A stretch of 64,000 nucleotides of DNA from Candidatus Melainabacteria bacterium (GCA_003963305.1 RXJR01000018.1:124001-188000), one strand, 5' to 3'. Positions 44,407-53,794 are shown, counted from the first letter of the stretch. Notes: a model not told the origin generated them from the letters alone. Numbers and translations: made by a program.

Positions 44407-44880
44407 CTATCTTTGAGTGATGCCAGTTCTTTTTTTTATTTCGACTGAGAAGGTTTGAGACACCTCGTAAATGCCTTCCGGAACCCTTTTTTCAAATCCG
44501 GAAGTTTTTCGCAGTGCCTCAATACATGCTAAATCGTTCAATTTATCTCCAGAACTACGTGCAATTGAAAAGTCGGAGAAGGTGCCATCGGAATGGATGA
44601 AAAAATGGACATCGGTACTTTTCGTTTTCTCTGAAGGGGGGGTCCATTTGTTATATGTTAGACGCACCATCGTCGATACGTATTTTTCCAGCCATGTCGG
44701 TTGTGTAGTCTTGGTAGGAGCTAACTCAGAGTGCAATTTGATTGTACGGACTCCTGCTACTACCGGAGTTGGGAAAGGCTCCTCCGGAGGATATGCTTTG
44801 CGACCCTCTGCCGACTCACTGAACAGAGAAACAATGCAAAATGCGTACAGAAAACATTTTTGAAGGCGTGAGGCGTGCAC
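44407..44880 (-). CDS. Exported protein with TonB C-terminal-like domain
   Basis: A 157-residue protein with signal peptide (KCFLYAFCIVSLFSESAEG) and a C-terminal domain with the TonB_C pattern: YNKWTPPSEKTKSTDVHFFIHSDGTFSDFSIARSSG (seen in parts), then DLACIEALRKTSGFEKRVPEG. It has no TM anchor beyond the signal and no Pro-rich spacer, so it is not a classical TonB; the same domain occurs in periplasmic proteins of unknown function. It converges closely on the fusion gene. Confidence 0.75.
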   Translation of the reverse strand: MHASRLQKCFLYAFCIVSLFSESAEGRKAYPPEEPFPTPVVAGVRTIKLHSELAPTKTTQPTWLEKYVSTMVRLTYNKWTPPSEKTKSTDVHFFIHSDGTFSDFSIARSSGDKLNDLACIEALRKTSGFEKRVPEGIYEVSQTFSVEIKKRTGITQR

Positions 44881-45050
44881 GTTTGCGGTTCCAAATAAGA
44901 TAGTTAATTCAATTGATGTTCAATCCATCTTAAAGCATTACGTCTGGTATCAGTTGAGTCTCTGGCACATGTTTTTTTGCCGCACATAAGCTGCAGATAT
45001 ACCGGAAAGGTGTGACTAGGACCGGTATGTTTCAGGTTCAGATTTATTGC

Positions 45051-46868
45051 TCAGCTGATGTAAAACACTTTGCCTTTTGGACTGAAAGGCAAGTGATTCT
45101 GAGCGGGAAGCAAGTAAGCATGCTCGCGTCGAACGAGTAAGTTCTTTTCGCAGTAACCATCCGTGATGATGAGTATTGGACCTGTTTTGGGAAAGTCTTT
45201 GGCGTTTTGAAGCAGATCGATGCCAGGCTGTAACACTGTGCCACCACGACCACGCACTCTGACACGACCTGCGATCGCATCGATTGACATATAACCCTGA
45301 TCGTAGGCGATTGCATCGCAAAATATTACGCGCGCGAATGGCACCTCTCGCGAGGCGCTGTAGCTCGCGATGGCTCCAAGTGCTCGAGCGAGCAGATGCC
45401 GATCCATCGAGCCAGACGTGTCAAGAATAACGCCAAAGGTGCGCGCATCATCGAATTCTCCGGGAACATAGCGAGGGCGCGGAATGTCCGGCGTGCTCGA
45501 TTGACGGCGACTTTGCCGAGCGTAAGATCGAACTTTTTCCAGGGGCGGAAAATAATAGTCGAACCACTGCGCCAGTTCAACGTCCCATGGTATAGGCGGC
45601 TGAAGCAGCGCATTGATTTCTTCAACCAGATCGGCTGGCAGCAAGCCGCGATTGATCTGGTTGTGGCAATCTAGCCCTTGTGCCAGAGCGCGTCTATAGA
45701 AGTCATCGAGAGTTACGCCGTCAGCTAGTCTCCACCACTCTGGTATGTGTCCACTCAACATGTCACCATCTTCGCAGTTGCCACGCAGAGTTCGCAGTTT
45801 GCGGGCGCGACGCAGATCGCTTGCGATTCGGTCGTAAATTGTTTCAGCGGAAAGCCCTTTCAATTCAGGATCGTGCAGCAACCCTTGTGGGGGTATCTCG
45901 CCAACTTCCATCTCAACTAACCAGCCATTGATGACATAGTCGCAGGCAACATTCCAGAGGAATGCATCTCGCCCGCGGCGCCGTTGTTCATGTTGTAAGC
46001 CGACATGCAGAAACTCGTGAGCCATGACGAACCGGCATTGCGATTCAGTCAGCCCAGCAGCAGGATTCATGTATATTTCTTGTTGCTCTGCATGCACAGC
46101 AGCAATCGAGACGCTCATGCGAGTGCAAATGTGCGGGTCTTCGATCAGCTCAAAAGCGGCTGCCAGCGCACCAAGAAGTGGATAACTGCTGATGAACCAG
46201 GAGCGCGCTCGCTGTGCTGGTGTGCGTTTCATCAACGAATCATTGGCACCGACGAATGGTTCGAGCCCTGCTGCTACATTGACTGCGCTGCTTGCGGCTG
46301 ATGCCAGACCGCCGGCAAAGAGTTCTTGCCAATCAACTGGCTTACCGTAGAAATTTCTGCTTTCGCCAGTGTTCATCATGTCGCATGCAAATGGACCTGC
46401 CATGCCACGGTCTTTCAAATCATCGCTGGCGCCATTACGGCAAATCTTTTCATAGAGCCGTTCTTCGTCCTGCGCACCGATAGCGAAGTCTCCCCTTATT
46501 TCCTCTGGTGCTTGTCCGAATTTTATGTCGGTCAGAAACTTGGCTACAAAGGCATCGCATGCGATATTCCATTCCATCTGATTTTCTTTCGTACGGAAGT
46601 GATCGAAGGCGTAATGCAGCAGACAGTGAGCGAGAACGTAAGCCCATTCTCGTGGTTCGGCAACTCTTTTGTGGTGCACGTAAATTGAGCCGGAACTCTG
46701 CGCAACAGCCCATCCGTCCGCAGGACAGACTTTGTTGTCTCCTCTGTAGATCGTCACATAATCCAGTAATCGCCCAAAGATAGGGTGTTGAGAAACGAGC
46801 GCACGGCCTTCGAAATAGTTTTTCGTAGCCGTATCGCACTGCTTTGCGGCTCGCGATTTCTTGCCCAT
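45051..46868 (-). CDS. DUF2201-type putative metallopeptidase with VWA-like domain
   Basis: A 605-residue protein. The N-terminal half has the zinc-peptidase-like helix HEFLHVGLQHEQ (HExxH near residue 285) and preceding Cys/His-rich region; the C-terminal half is a von Willebrand A-like domain with a MIDAS DTSGSMD near residue 480 and ILIITDGYCEKNL. This is the DUF2201 plus VWA-like pattern that pairs with MoxR ATPases. It starts 24 bases after the moxR-type gene. By analogy with MoxR/VWA chaperones it may mature metalloproteins; peptidase activity is unproven. Confidence 0.9.
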   Translation of the reverse strand: MGKKSRAAKQCDTATKNYFEGRALVSQHPIFGRLLDYVTIYRGDNKVCPADGWAVAQSSGSIYVHHKRVAEPREWAYVLAHCLLHYAFDHFRTKENQMEWNIACDAFVAKFLTDIKFGQAPEEIRGDFAIGAQDEERLYEKICRNGASDDLKDRGMAGPFACDMMNTGESRNFYGKPVDWQELFAGGLASAASSAVNVAAGLEPFVGANDSLMKRTPAQRARSWFISSYPLLGALAAAFELIEDPHICTRMSVSIAAVHAEQQEIYMNPAAGLTESQCRFVMAHEFLHVGLQHEQRRRGRDAFLWNVACDYVINGWLVEMEVGEIPPQGLLHDPELKGLSAETIYDRIASDLRRARKLRTLRGNCEDGDMLSGHIPEWWRLADGVTLDDFYRRALAQGLDCHNQINRGLLPADLVEEINALLQPPIPWDVELAQWFDYYFPPLEKVRSYARQSRRQSSTPDIPRPRYVPGEFDDARTFGVILDTSGSMDRHLLARALGAIASYSASREVPFARVIFCDAIAYDQGYMSIDAIAGRVRVRGRGGTVLQPGIDLLQNAKDFPKTGPILIITDGYCEKNLLVRREHAYLLPAQNHLPFSPKGKVFYIS

Positions 46869-46892
46869 TTCTCAACAACTCCTTTCCCTTAA

Positions 46893-47954
46893 TCACGTTG
46901 TTTTCTTGTCGACTAGCCGGGGCAAGTCGCGAACAATGTCGACCATGAACCAGCTTGGTAGCACATCTCCACTCTTCTCTTCTTGCACTACCATTTGTGC
47001 CATCTCCAGGCTGATCAGCGAGAGGTCCTTCAGCAGACCTTTTGCTACGTGCGCCAACTCACGAGCGCTGCCGCTCATATCGTTTTTGTGTTGAGGTAAT
47101 TCTTTGAGCAGTTGAGCACGGAAAGATTGCGCAAGAAAATACAGCACATCACGATCTTTGGGATCAGTTGGCCATTTTTCATCTCCTTTCAAGATTGCGC
47201 TCAATGCGTATTTGCTGCGCAATTGTTTGACGAAGCCTTTGAATTGGGTGGCGTGTTGTGGCGACAAGCAGCCGTATGCCACTACTTCCAGTGCCTGGTC
47301 ATTAATGCCGTTGCCGTATTCATGCAGGGCATCGCTCAGCATGTGCCAGGATCTAGGTGTGGAGAATGGCTCTTCGTGCTTTGGCGCTTCTGCTGCGAGC
47401 TGATCTGGTCGGTTTTGAATGTAGCGGATCACTAACTCGTGAATGTCGTTTTGATACGCCCATTCCAGCCAATCGCGGTGCGATACGCGCAGATGCACGT
47501 GCACCAATCGATTCAACAGCGCCGACGACATTGGTTTGACGATGGCACTATCTTGAGCACGGTTGCCTGCTCCGATGACAATGGAACCTTTCGGTAATAG
47601 ATATTCGCCGATTCGCCGCTCGTGAATCAGGCTGTAGAATGCCTTTTGCACTTCGTGCGAGCATGCATTAAGTTCGTCGAGGAACAGGCAATATGGCTCA
47701 GATCTTGCAATCATTGCAGGCGGACAAAAGCGGCTGACACCATGTTCGATTTGTGGAACACCGATAATGTCTTCAGGTGCGAGCTGACTTCCAAGTAACG
47801 AGACGCATGGCATTCCCAGCGATTCGGCAAAGTTTTGCACAATCGAAGATTTGCCGGTGCCGGGCGGACCCCATATGAATACGGGGCGCACCAGAGCGAC
47901 GTTTAAGAGAAAGTCGGACAGCTCTCTTTGTGAGAGTGTGACAACTGGATTCAT
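46893..47954 (-). CDS. MoxR-family AAA+ ATPase
   Basis: A 353-residue AAA+ ATPase: Walker A GPPGTGKSSIV (about 30-40), Walker B and sensor region YCLFLDELNACSHEVQKAFY, and IVIGAGNRAQDSA. The C-terminal part is helical, ending in RDLPRLVDKKTT. It is the first gene of a two-gene operon with the VWA/DUF2201 protein. MoxR proteins act with VWA partners as chaperones in metal-centre insertion or complex assembly. The client here is unknown. Confidence 0.93.
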   Translation of the reverse strand: MNPVVTLSQRELSDFLLNVALVRPVFIWGPPGTGKSSIVQNFAESLGMPCVSLLGSQLAPEDIIGVPQIEHGVSRFCPPAMIARSEPYCLFLDELNACSHEVQKAFYSLIHERRIGEYLLPKGSIVIGAGNRAQDSAIVKPMSSALLNRLVHVHLRVSHRDWLEWAYQNDIHELVIRYIQNRPDQLAAEAPKHEEPFSTPRSWHMLSDALHEYGNGINDQALEVVAYGCLSPQHATQFKGFVKQLRSKYALSAILKGDEKWPTDPKDRDVLYFLAQSFRAQLLKELPQHKNDMSGSARELAHVAKGLLKDLSLISLEMAQMVVQEEKSGDVLPSWFMVDIVRDLPRLVDKKTT

Positions 47955-48341
47955 ATGGTTGTTTTCCGTTCTGATGAGTGCAGGAGATTTCGTGATTCCC
48001 CGACATGCTTAGTGTGTCCGGCAGACGGAACACAGCCAGCGTGCTAAGGAATCTACTTGCGAGCTCTGAAAATTAGAGTTCGTGGAATTCTTGATGCGTT
48101 CGATAGTTTGCGTTTACGGCGCGAGAAATTTACGGGTAGCGTTGCCAGCCGACAATCATGTTGTCGATTCTGAGCTGCTTCTCGTGCCGAATGCAAATAC
48201 CGGTCGCGTTTTGCGACTGGTTGAATTTCATCCTTTAGTGCACGGGAGCATTGCTTTATCCTCAAAAAAAGTTGTCCGCCATCTGCGGAGTTTTTTCATT
48301 CTAGCAGGCGCATGCCGACTGTCAAGTGGAAAATGAATGAT
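47955..48341. other. Intergenic stretch with bidirectional terminator
   Basis: About 390 bases. It contains the moxR-type gene's promoter region (nothing convincing seen) and a terminator hairpin (48264-48296). A plus-strand frame (48082-48336) has no ribosome site and runs through that terminator; not counted as a gene. Confidence 0.5.
48264..48296 (-). terminator. Terminator hairpin with T/A runs on both sides
   Basis: TCCGC/GCGGA stem, loop CATCT, flanked by seven A on the left and six T on the right; it can serve as a rho-independent terminator for the minus-strand gene ending at 48342 and in the other direction too. Confidence 0.65.
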
Positions 48342-48890
48342 CTATTTGCCGTTGCGAACATAGTCGAGAGCTTCATGAACGGCTTGTGTATCCGAGTTGA
48401 AGCTTGTGCCAAAAGTTTCTCTAATCGCTTCAGCGCCTCCTCGTGCGAGGTACTCCGCTCTCATTTCTTTCGTCACTTCAGGCGACGCGAAGACCTGTTC
48501 GAATTCCTGGAGATTGCCATGGTAAAGAGCCGTGGAAGCTCTCTCGTTCAGTCTTTGATTGGCTCTGAAGTATTCGTGAGACTTTTGGTTTTCCTGGAAT
48601 GTCACCAGATTTCTCGCCGCTTCTCTTTCGAGAAGTTCTCGGTCGCCGCAGGTGTTCGATTGATTTATTTGATGATTGGTACGGTAATCGCGATTTCCCG
48701 TGTATGTTGCAGCGAGGTCATAGAGCCCGCGGGTGTCGAAAACTGTCTCTCCTTCGGCTAATCTACCGCCCGATTGTTTCAACGCAGATAGCCTGTAATC
48801 TGGTCTATCGAAGTTGCAGTCGGCTAGCAGAATCTGACCTACTTGTTCGGAGTTGTTGTCAGATTCATTGCGGTAATTTGCTCTGTCCAT
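48342..48890 (-). CDS. Hypothetical protein, 182 aa
   Basis: Unrecognised soluble, charged protein, rich in Asn, Arg and Glu, with a helical C-terminal half (LEREAARNLVTFQENQK, LQEFEQVFASPEVTKEMR). There are two cysteines and no signal peptide or TM helix. AGAGG lies ten bases before the ATG, and a terminator follows the stop. It may be a monocistronic gene. Confidence 0.7.
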   Translation of the reverse strand: MDRANYRNESDNNSEQVGQILLADCNFDRPDYRLSALKQSGGRLAEGETVFDTRGLYDLAATYTGNRDYRTNHQINQSNTCGDRELLEREAARNLVTFQENQKSHEYFRANQRLNERASTALYHGNLQEFEQVFASPEVTKEMRAEYLARGGAEAIRETFGTSFNSDTQAVHEALDYVRNGK

Positions 48891-49075
48891 TCAATTAACC
48901 TCTAGCGAATGCAATGACAATATGGCGACGGAGGTAAAAATGAAGTAAAGCTCGAAACTGCTAGTCAGTGACCTGTTCCAGGCTTTCTTTCGGCACCGAT
49001 CCGCTAATGTTGACCAGATCTGTTTACCGCCTGTCCAAACGCGTAAAATAGTGCAGCACGTCTGGAAAATTTAAA

Positions 49076-49753
49076 TTGAGTAAGATTCTGCTTGTCGATG
49101 ACGATGTTCTTTTGGGCGAAACGCTCCAAGAATTGTTTCTTGCGCGCGACTTGAATCTGGAAATCGCACACACGGCTGAAGATGGTTTGCAGTTGCTGAA
49201 CGCATTCGAGTACGAACTGATTTTGCTCGATTGGAATCTTCCAGGCATGAGCGGAGTCGCGTTGTGCGAGCAGTATCGTAAGAATGGCGGATTAAGTCAC
49301 ATTATCTTTCTCACCTCTGAAAGTGACGTCAGCAAGAAAGAAGAGGCTCTTGATTCCGGGGGGGATGACTATTTGGTGAAGCCCTTTGACGAGAGGGAGC
49401 TGTTTGCTCGTATTCGAAGTGTAATGAGGCGCTCTCTTAATTCCTTCAGTGAAGAAATGAAAATCGGCGAACTGCATTTTAAAATTGACTCTCGTGTAAT
49501 CGCTTGCAATAACAAGACAGTTCAATTGACGCCAAAGGAATCTCAGCTGCTGCAATTTCTGCTGCGTCACAGGGATCGTCCATATACTGGTCAGCGTCTG
49601 TTCGATGCAATTTGGCCATCAGATGCAGATGTATCAGCGCAGACCGTGAAAGTGCTGATCAATAATTTGCGTGACAAGCTGAGTAAGGTCGGGCAGCGTG
49701 ATTTGATTAAGACTGTGGTCGGCAGTGGCTATGTGATTGAAAATCGTGATTGA
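49076..49753 (+). CDS. OmpR-family response regulator
   Basis: A 225-residue two-component regulator: receiver domain with the acidic pocket ILLVDDDVLL and phospho-acceptor Asp in LILLDWNLPGMSG, Lys in DYLVKPFDER; C-terminal winged helix with LTPKESQLLQFLLRH and the recognition region SAQTVKVLINNLRDKL. Start is TTG at 49076, chosen because the receiver begins there; there is no strong ribosome site. It converges on a complete histidine kinase gene, an unusual arrangement for a cognate pair. Confidence 0.93.
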   Translation: MSKILLVDDDVLLGETLQELFLARDLNLEIAHTAEDGLQLLNAFEYELILLDWNLPGMSGVALCEQYRKNGGLSHIIFLTSESDVSKKEEALDSGGDDYLVKPFDERELFARIRSVMRRSLNSFSEEMKIGELHFKIDSRVIACNNKTVQLTPKESQLLQFLLRHRDRPYTGQRLFDAIWPSDADVSAQTVKVLINNLRDKLSKVGQRDLIKTVVGSGYVIENRD

Positions 49754-49818
49754 CGCAGTTGGCAATTGAAAGCTCTGGTGTGTGGAATGCGTTTTGAAGC
49801 AATCCGCAATTGGATGCA

Positions 49819-49909
49819 TTGGTAATTCGGATTGGTAATTCTGATTGATAGTTCGGATTGGTAATTCGGATTAGTAATCCGGATTAGTAATCCGGATTCA
49901 TAATTCGGA
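49819..49909. repeat. 13-bp tandem repeat, seven units
   Basis: Seven contiguous 13-base units of consensus TTGGTAATTCGGA, with one to three changes each, fill the gap between the converging regulator and kinase genes. It is non-coding. Confidence 0.9.
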
Positions 49910-49919
49910 CGGCAATCAG

Positions 49920-51434
49920 TTATTCAGTCGGTTCGTTTGTCATCGGAATCGTGAACCAGAATTGGCAGCCGTGACCGGGTTCACTATCTACTCCGATTTT
50001 GCCGCCATGAGCTTCGACTATTAGCTTTGCCAACGCCAATCCCAGTCCTGTTCCGCCCGCTTTTTTTCCATCTTCAGTCTGTTTAAACTTTTGGAATAGC
50101 CTGGAGGCATCTTCTTTGCTTAAGCCTCGTCCCTGATCGATGACTGCAACGCGCACGCACGTTGGATTTTGTTCAGCGGTAACTGTAACATCCGAGTTGG
50201 TCGGAGCAAATTTGATTGCGTTTGACACAAGGTTGGTTAGAACCTGGAGAATGCGGTTTCGATCAACCGCAATGTAACAGCGTTCTGCTTCGTTGAGCAG
50301 GCGTACTGATTTTGATTGTGCAATCGGCTGCAATATATTTATTGTCGCGTCAATCAATTCACGAACACTCTCAGGTTCGGGAGTCAGCACCAGGTGTCCG
50401 GTTTCAAGACTCTCGAGAAGGAGTAGATCGTTGATTAGAGTAACTAGTGTACCTAAGTTAGAGCGGATGCGATTGATTTGCCTTTCTTGTTTCTCATTCA
50501 AAGAGCCTGGATTGGCTGCGCCGATAGTTTCCAGTGAAATCAGACAGGAACTGAGAGGACTTTTTAAATCGTGAGCCATCATTTGTGTCAGGGCGCGTCG
50601 GTATTCCGCCGCTTCTGCAAGTTGGACGGATGCGGCATGGATAGCTGTGTCCAGTTCGCTCAATTCGTCGTTGCCTCCGACATGAGCAGTTAGCGGCAGA
50701 TGTTTGGGCAAGAGTTGCGCGTTCGCGACGAGCATCTTGAGTCTGCCTTTTATGTCTTTGACCAGCAGTAAGACGAGAATGAGCGCCAGAATGAGATTGC
50801 AACCCAGCCCTGCAGCAACTAGATTGCGCACGTTTCGATCTGCTTCCTCCGCTTCCACATTCAGACTTTGCAGTCGGGACTCATTCTCTTTCACTATATC
50901 AACCAGAATGCGGTTCTTTTTTCCGATCTGTTTAATAAGTTGGCGAAGCCTTTTGACACGGGGCATGAGGTCTTCGTTCGATTGTGCTGACTTGTCAATT
51001 GAGGAGAGCACCTGCGAGTCCTGGTCGAGCGTGCCCAGCAACTGGTTCAGCAGCGGCTCGATCTGGTTGCCTTCTCGAGCCGTCAACTGTTTAAGCTTGT
51101 CGAATTCCACCTCGATTTCAGCGTTCAATAGGGAGGTCTTCGTCTTGTGCAGTTCATCGCCGCTCGAGGCATATGAAACGAGTTCTCCAAATGATCCTGT
51201 AAGAAGTACGGTGATGCGATTGAGATGACTGAGTATCTCCGCCTGGGTCTGTTCTTGTTGCAACAGTCCATGACTGTGAGCCAGCGCGGAAGACAGCAGA
51301 AAAATCCATACAGCGTTTACGAAGAGCGGAATGAGCGCCAGCGCAAGCCCTTTATGAATGATGCGCAGTCTGAACAGTGGGTGTTTGCTCAGGTGTTCTA
51401 TTTCGATAACTGGAAGGCTCTTTGAAGTTGGCAT
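49920..51434 (-). CDS. Membrane sensor histidine kinase
   Basis: A 504-residue kinase: TM1 (LALALIPLFVNAVWIFLLSSALA, about 30-52), a helical extracytoplasmic region (about 55-205), TM2 (LGCNLILALILVLLLV), HAMP-like linker, HisKA with MMAHDLKSPLSS, then HATPase with NLVSNAIKF, DQGRGLSKEDA and GGTGLGLALAK. All motifs for activity are present. Its ATG overlaps the stop of the lipid kinase gene by one base (TGATG), implying co-translation. The regulator at 49076, transcribed toward it, is the best partner candidate. Confidence 0.93.
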   Translation of the reverse strand: MPTSKSLPVIEIEHLSKHPLFRLRIIHKGLALALIPLFVNAVWIFLLSSALAHSHGLLQQEQTQAEILSHLNRITVLLTGSFGELVSYASSGDELHKTKTSLLNAEIEVEFDKLKQLTAREGNQIEPLLNQLLGTLDQDSQVLSSIDKSAQSNEDLMPRVKRLRQLIKQIGKKNRILVDIVKENESRLQSLNVEAEEADRNVRNLVAAGLGCNLILALILVLLLVKDIKGRLKMLVANAQLLPKHLPLTAHVGGNDELSELDTAIHAASVQLAEAAEYRRALTQMMAHDLKSPLSSCLISLETIGAANPGSLNEKQERQINRIRSNLGTLVTLINDLLLLESLETGHLVLTPEPESVRELIDATINILQPIAQSKSVRLLNEAERCYIAVDRNRILQVLTNLVSNAIKFAPTNSDVTVTAEQNPTCVRVAVIDQGRGLSKEDASRLFQKFKQTEDGKKAGGTGLGLALAKLIVEAHGGKIGVDSEPGHGCQFWFTIPMTNEPTE

Positions 51435-52639
51435 CAGAGCGTTGTTTCATCTGCTCCCGATTCTGCTGCTTCTGCCCTGTCGCTCGAAATCGTTTTCGCT
51501 TTCCGCTCAACCTCAAGCCTTTCCGCTTCGGCGTCTGCTTCTGCTTCAAGCTTTTCCGCTTCCGCTTTTGCCTCAAGCCGCTCCGCTTCCGCCTCAAGCC
51601 GCTCCGCTTCCGCCTCACCGCTGCTTCTCAGTCTTGTGGCAAACTGTCGCGGTACCAGCACGTTCACCGCATGCGGTACTACTTTGATGTGCATCGGGGT
51701 TTCACCGAACGCATCGCCGTCAATCATAGCTATGACTTGTTGAGCGACTGGTGGACGGGTCTCATTGTTGCCGGAGAAAAAGCTGCGAATGCGATGCCCT
51801 ATATGTTGGAAACGCGAGAGTTTCGCTCTAGATGGCACGACTTCCACTGTGAGCGACCTTACTTTGCGAATGTAGTAGGGTGCCTCTCCTCCGACGAATC
51901 CACCTGCAAAACGGAATCCCATGTGTAAGTAATCCCCGAATTCACTGGGATTGAGAATGCACAGGTCTAGTAGTCCATCATTCAATTCTGCGGTTTCGGA
52001 CAGTGTTCCCAGTCCGAGGTCCGCAATGTTGCTCACGAACAATCCTGACGCTGCTACCTGGAATGTTTCGTTCTCCTCGTCGAGCGTCACCTTGAACATC
52101 ACAGGCGGCATGGCAAAGTTCTGAATGACTGAGCTTGCATAAGCCAGCATCTTCCAGTTCACTTTGTCCTTTTGCTCGGGCATCAAAATAGCGTCTGAGA
52201 GTGGTCCAGCACCCGCGCAGATGCAAAAATACTGACCGTTCATGATGCCGAGGTCCATTCTCATCGTAACGCCATCCAGAATGATGCTGAGCGCTTCATC
52301 GAGTGGGTCGCTGAGAATGTTCTCCTCGTAAATCATCAGATTTCGAGCTAACTGGTTCCCTGTTCCCAGTGGAATAATGCCCACCGGAATGTCGCTTTTG
52401 GCTTCTGCAACGGCGCCAAGTGCGTAACGCAGTGTGCCGTCTCCCCCTGCGGCGACCAGCAAGTCAATTGGTTTTCCGATGGCATGCAGAATATCGGACG
52501 GATTCATGTCGGGCACCGTTGGCAGTACCGTCACGGTGTACCGAGAGGCGAGCCTGTGTACGACCGGTCCCAGCCACAGGTCAGCGCCGCTCGCTGAACC
52601 GGCGGTGGGATTGTAAACAACTAGTGCATGTCTTGACAT
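51434..52639 (-). CDS. Diacylglycerol/lipid kinase family protein with charged helical tail
   Basis: YegS/LCB5-type lipid kinase: VVYNPTAGSASG at the start, AAGGDGTLRYALGAV as the nucleotide loop (GGDGT), and GIIPLGTGNQLARNL. The C-terminal half shows the usual beta-sandwich. After about residue 340 an extension of alternating Glu/Ala/Lys/Arg repeats (EAERLEAEAERLEAKAEAEK-type) forms a likely single alpha-helix. The ATG at 52639 fits family N-termini; in-frame upstream codons to 52732 are less likely. It is coupled to the histidine kinase downstream. Confidence 0.88.
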   Translation of the reverse strand: MSRHALVVYNPTAGSASGADLWLGPVVHRLASRYTVTVLPTVPDMNPSDILHAIGKPIDLLVAAGGDGTLRYALGAVAEAKSDIPVGIIPLGTGNQLARNLMIYEENILSDPLDEALSIILDGVTMRMDLGIMNGQYFCICAGAGPLSDAILMPEQKDKVNWKMLAYASSVIQNFAMPPVMFKVTLDEENETFQVAASGLFVSNIADLGLGTLSETAELNDGLLDLCILNPSEFGDYLHMGFRFAGGFVGGEAPYYIRKVRSLTVEVVPSRAKLSRFQHIGHRIRSFFSGNNETRPPVAQQVIAMIDGDAFGETPMHIKVVPHAVNVLVPRQFATRLRSSGEAEAERLEAEAERLEAKAEAEKLEAEADAEAERLEVERKAKTISSDRAEAAESGADETTL

Positions 52640-52854
52640 CTCTTGCTGGGCTTTGGTTTCGGGGTTGTGGGGAGTGTGTGAATTTTGACCAGATTTTACC
52701 GTTAGAACAATATTGCTTGAGCAGGAAGTCAATAGGCGGTAGAATCTTCGCCGTGTTTAAGGACCCCCAGCTAATAAGAGCTAGAAGGTAGAAGCACGGC
52801 TGATATACGCAAATAAGCGGTCATTTATATCGGCTCTTCAAGGAGACACTTGGT

Positions 52855-52882
52855 TGACAATTAAACTGATTTCAGTATTGTA
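52855..52882 (+). promoter_or_regulatory. Possible sigma-70 promoter
   Basis: TTGACA followed, after 16 bases, by TATTGT, about 65 bases upstream of the preferred GTG start of the START-like protein. The same TTG could instead be a start codon, since AAGGAGA lies seven bases before it; the two readings compete. Confidence 0.4.
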
Positions 52883-52946
52883 TTCGACACCACACCTATT
52901 CAAGAAAAGTATCAGTCACTTTTCTCGTCAGAAAGGACGAATTCCA

Positions 52947-53564
52947 GTGAAACTTATCCCCCAGGCGGCGAGAAGAGCGCTTCTCGGCCGACTTCTCTGT
53001 GCCACGCTGTTAGTTCAACCGTTGGCAGTGTCCGCTCCTGTGTTCGCTAAATCTGTGGATTCAGGTGCGCAGAAGGTTACAGAAGAAGTGATCAACGGTA
53101 AGACATTCTGCGTCATCAAAGAATCTATCAAGGCGAAACCCGAGGCGGTCTGGCAAATTCTGACCGACTACAACAATGCCTCAAGAGTGTTTCCGCAGTT
53201 GAAGAAGTGCCACGTGGTCGCTGATCACGGGACTACAAAGGTTTTGAAGCACACGGTCGCCCCAAGTGGAATGCCTGGAACTTATGAGTACATAATTGAA
53301 CTGAAGGAAATTGCACCGAGAGCCCTGGAGTGGCATCGCATGAGCGGCGCCTTCAAGGAAGTGGATGGTTTCTGGAAACTCGAACCCCTGGAAGGTGGCC
53401 ACAGCACTCTCGTGACCTATTCTGCCTACGTCAATGGCGGGTTCTTTTTGCCTCAGCCCTTGGTTCGCCGGCAGTGCAAGGTCGACATGCCTCAAATCAT
53501 GTCTACGTTGCGGAATGAGGCTGAGTCGATTCAGATCGCCAATCGCCCCACTCACGTGCAGTAG
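52947..53564 (+). CDS. Secreted SRPBCC/START-like protein (polyketide cyclase-like fold)
   Basis: About 205 residues: signal peptide (basic KLIPQAARRALLGR, hydrophobic LLCATLLVQPLAVSA, cleavage after VFA) and an SRPBCC helix-grip domain (ESIKAKPEAVWQILTDYNNASRVFPQL in parts, ALEWHRMSGAFKEVDGFWKLEPL in parts). The fold binds hydrophobic ligands. The GTG at 52947 has AAAGGA nine bases upstream and gives a clean signal peptide; a TTG at 52854 with a good ribosome site would add 31 residues. Confidence 0.85.
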   Translation: MKLIPQAARRALLGRLLCATLLVQPLAVSAPVFAKSVDSGAQKVTEEVINGKTFCVIKESIKAKPEAVWQILTDYNNASRVFPQLKKCHVVADHGTTKVLKHTVAPSGMPGTYEYIIELKEIAPRALEWHRMSGAFKEVDGFWKLEPLEGGHSTLVTYSAYVNGGFFLPQPLVRRQCKVDMPQIMSTLRNEAESIQIANRPTHVQ

Positions 53565-53633
53565 CCCTGATAAGGTCGCGACCGCGTTCGGCTCGGCTTG
53601 ACGCGCACAGCCCGACCAATGTGTTCTCAATTT

Positions 53634-53670
53634 GAAAGCCGGTTTTCCTCTGGAGACCGGCTTTCTTCTT
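53634..53670 (+). terminator. Rho-independent terminator
   Basis: GAAAGCCGGT/ACCGGCTTTC stem (10 bp), 12-base loop, then TTCTT, 70 bases after the START-like gene. Confidence 0.82.
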
Positions 53671-53794
53671 CAGAGAAAAGCTTTTGGGGACGATGTTCAT
53701 TAGTTACTGACACGACGATGACTCTCGTCAAGAGGCGCTCAATGTGGCTTTTAGTGAAGGATTGATTCGGCTGAGCGCAATCTCCACTTGCGTT

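Noticed and set aside
48082-48336. Small plus-strand frame between the moxR-type gene and the next hypothetical gene
   Set aside because: No ribosome site, no domain, and a terminator hairpin lies inside it.
49076-51434. Standard co-directional two-component operon
   Set aside because: The regulator and kinase genes converge, so they are not one operon; a functional pair remains possible.
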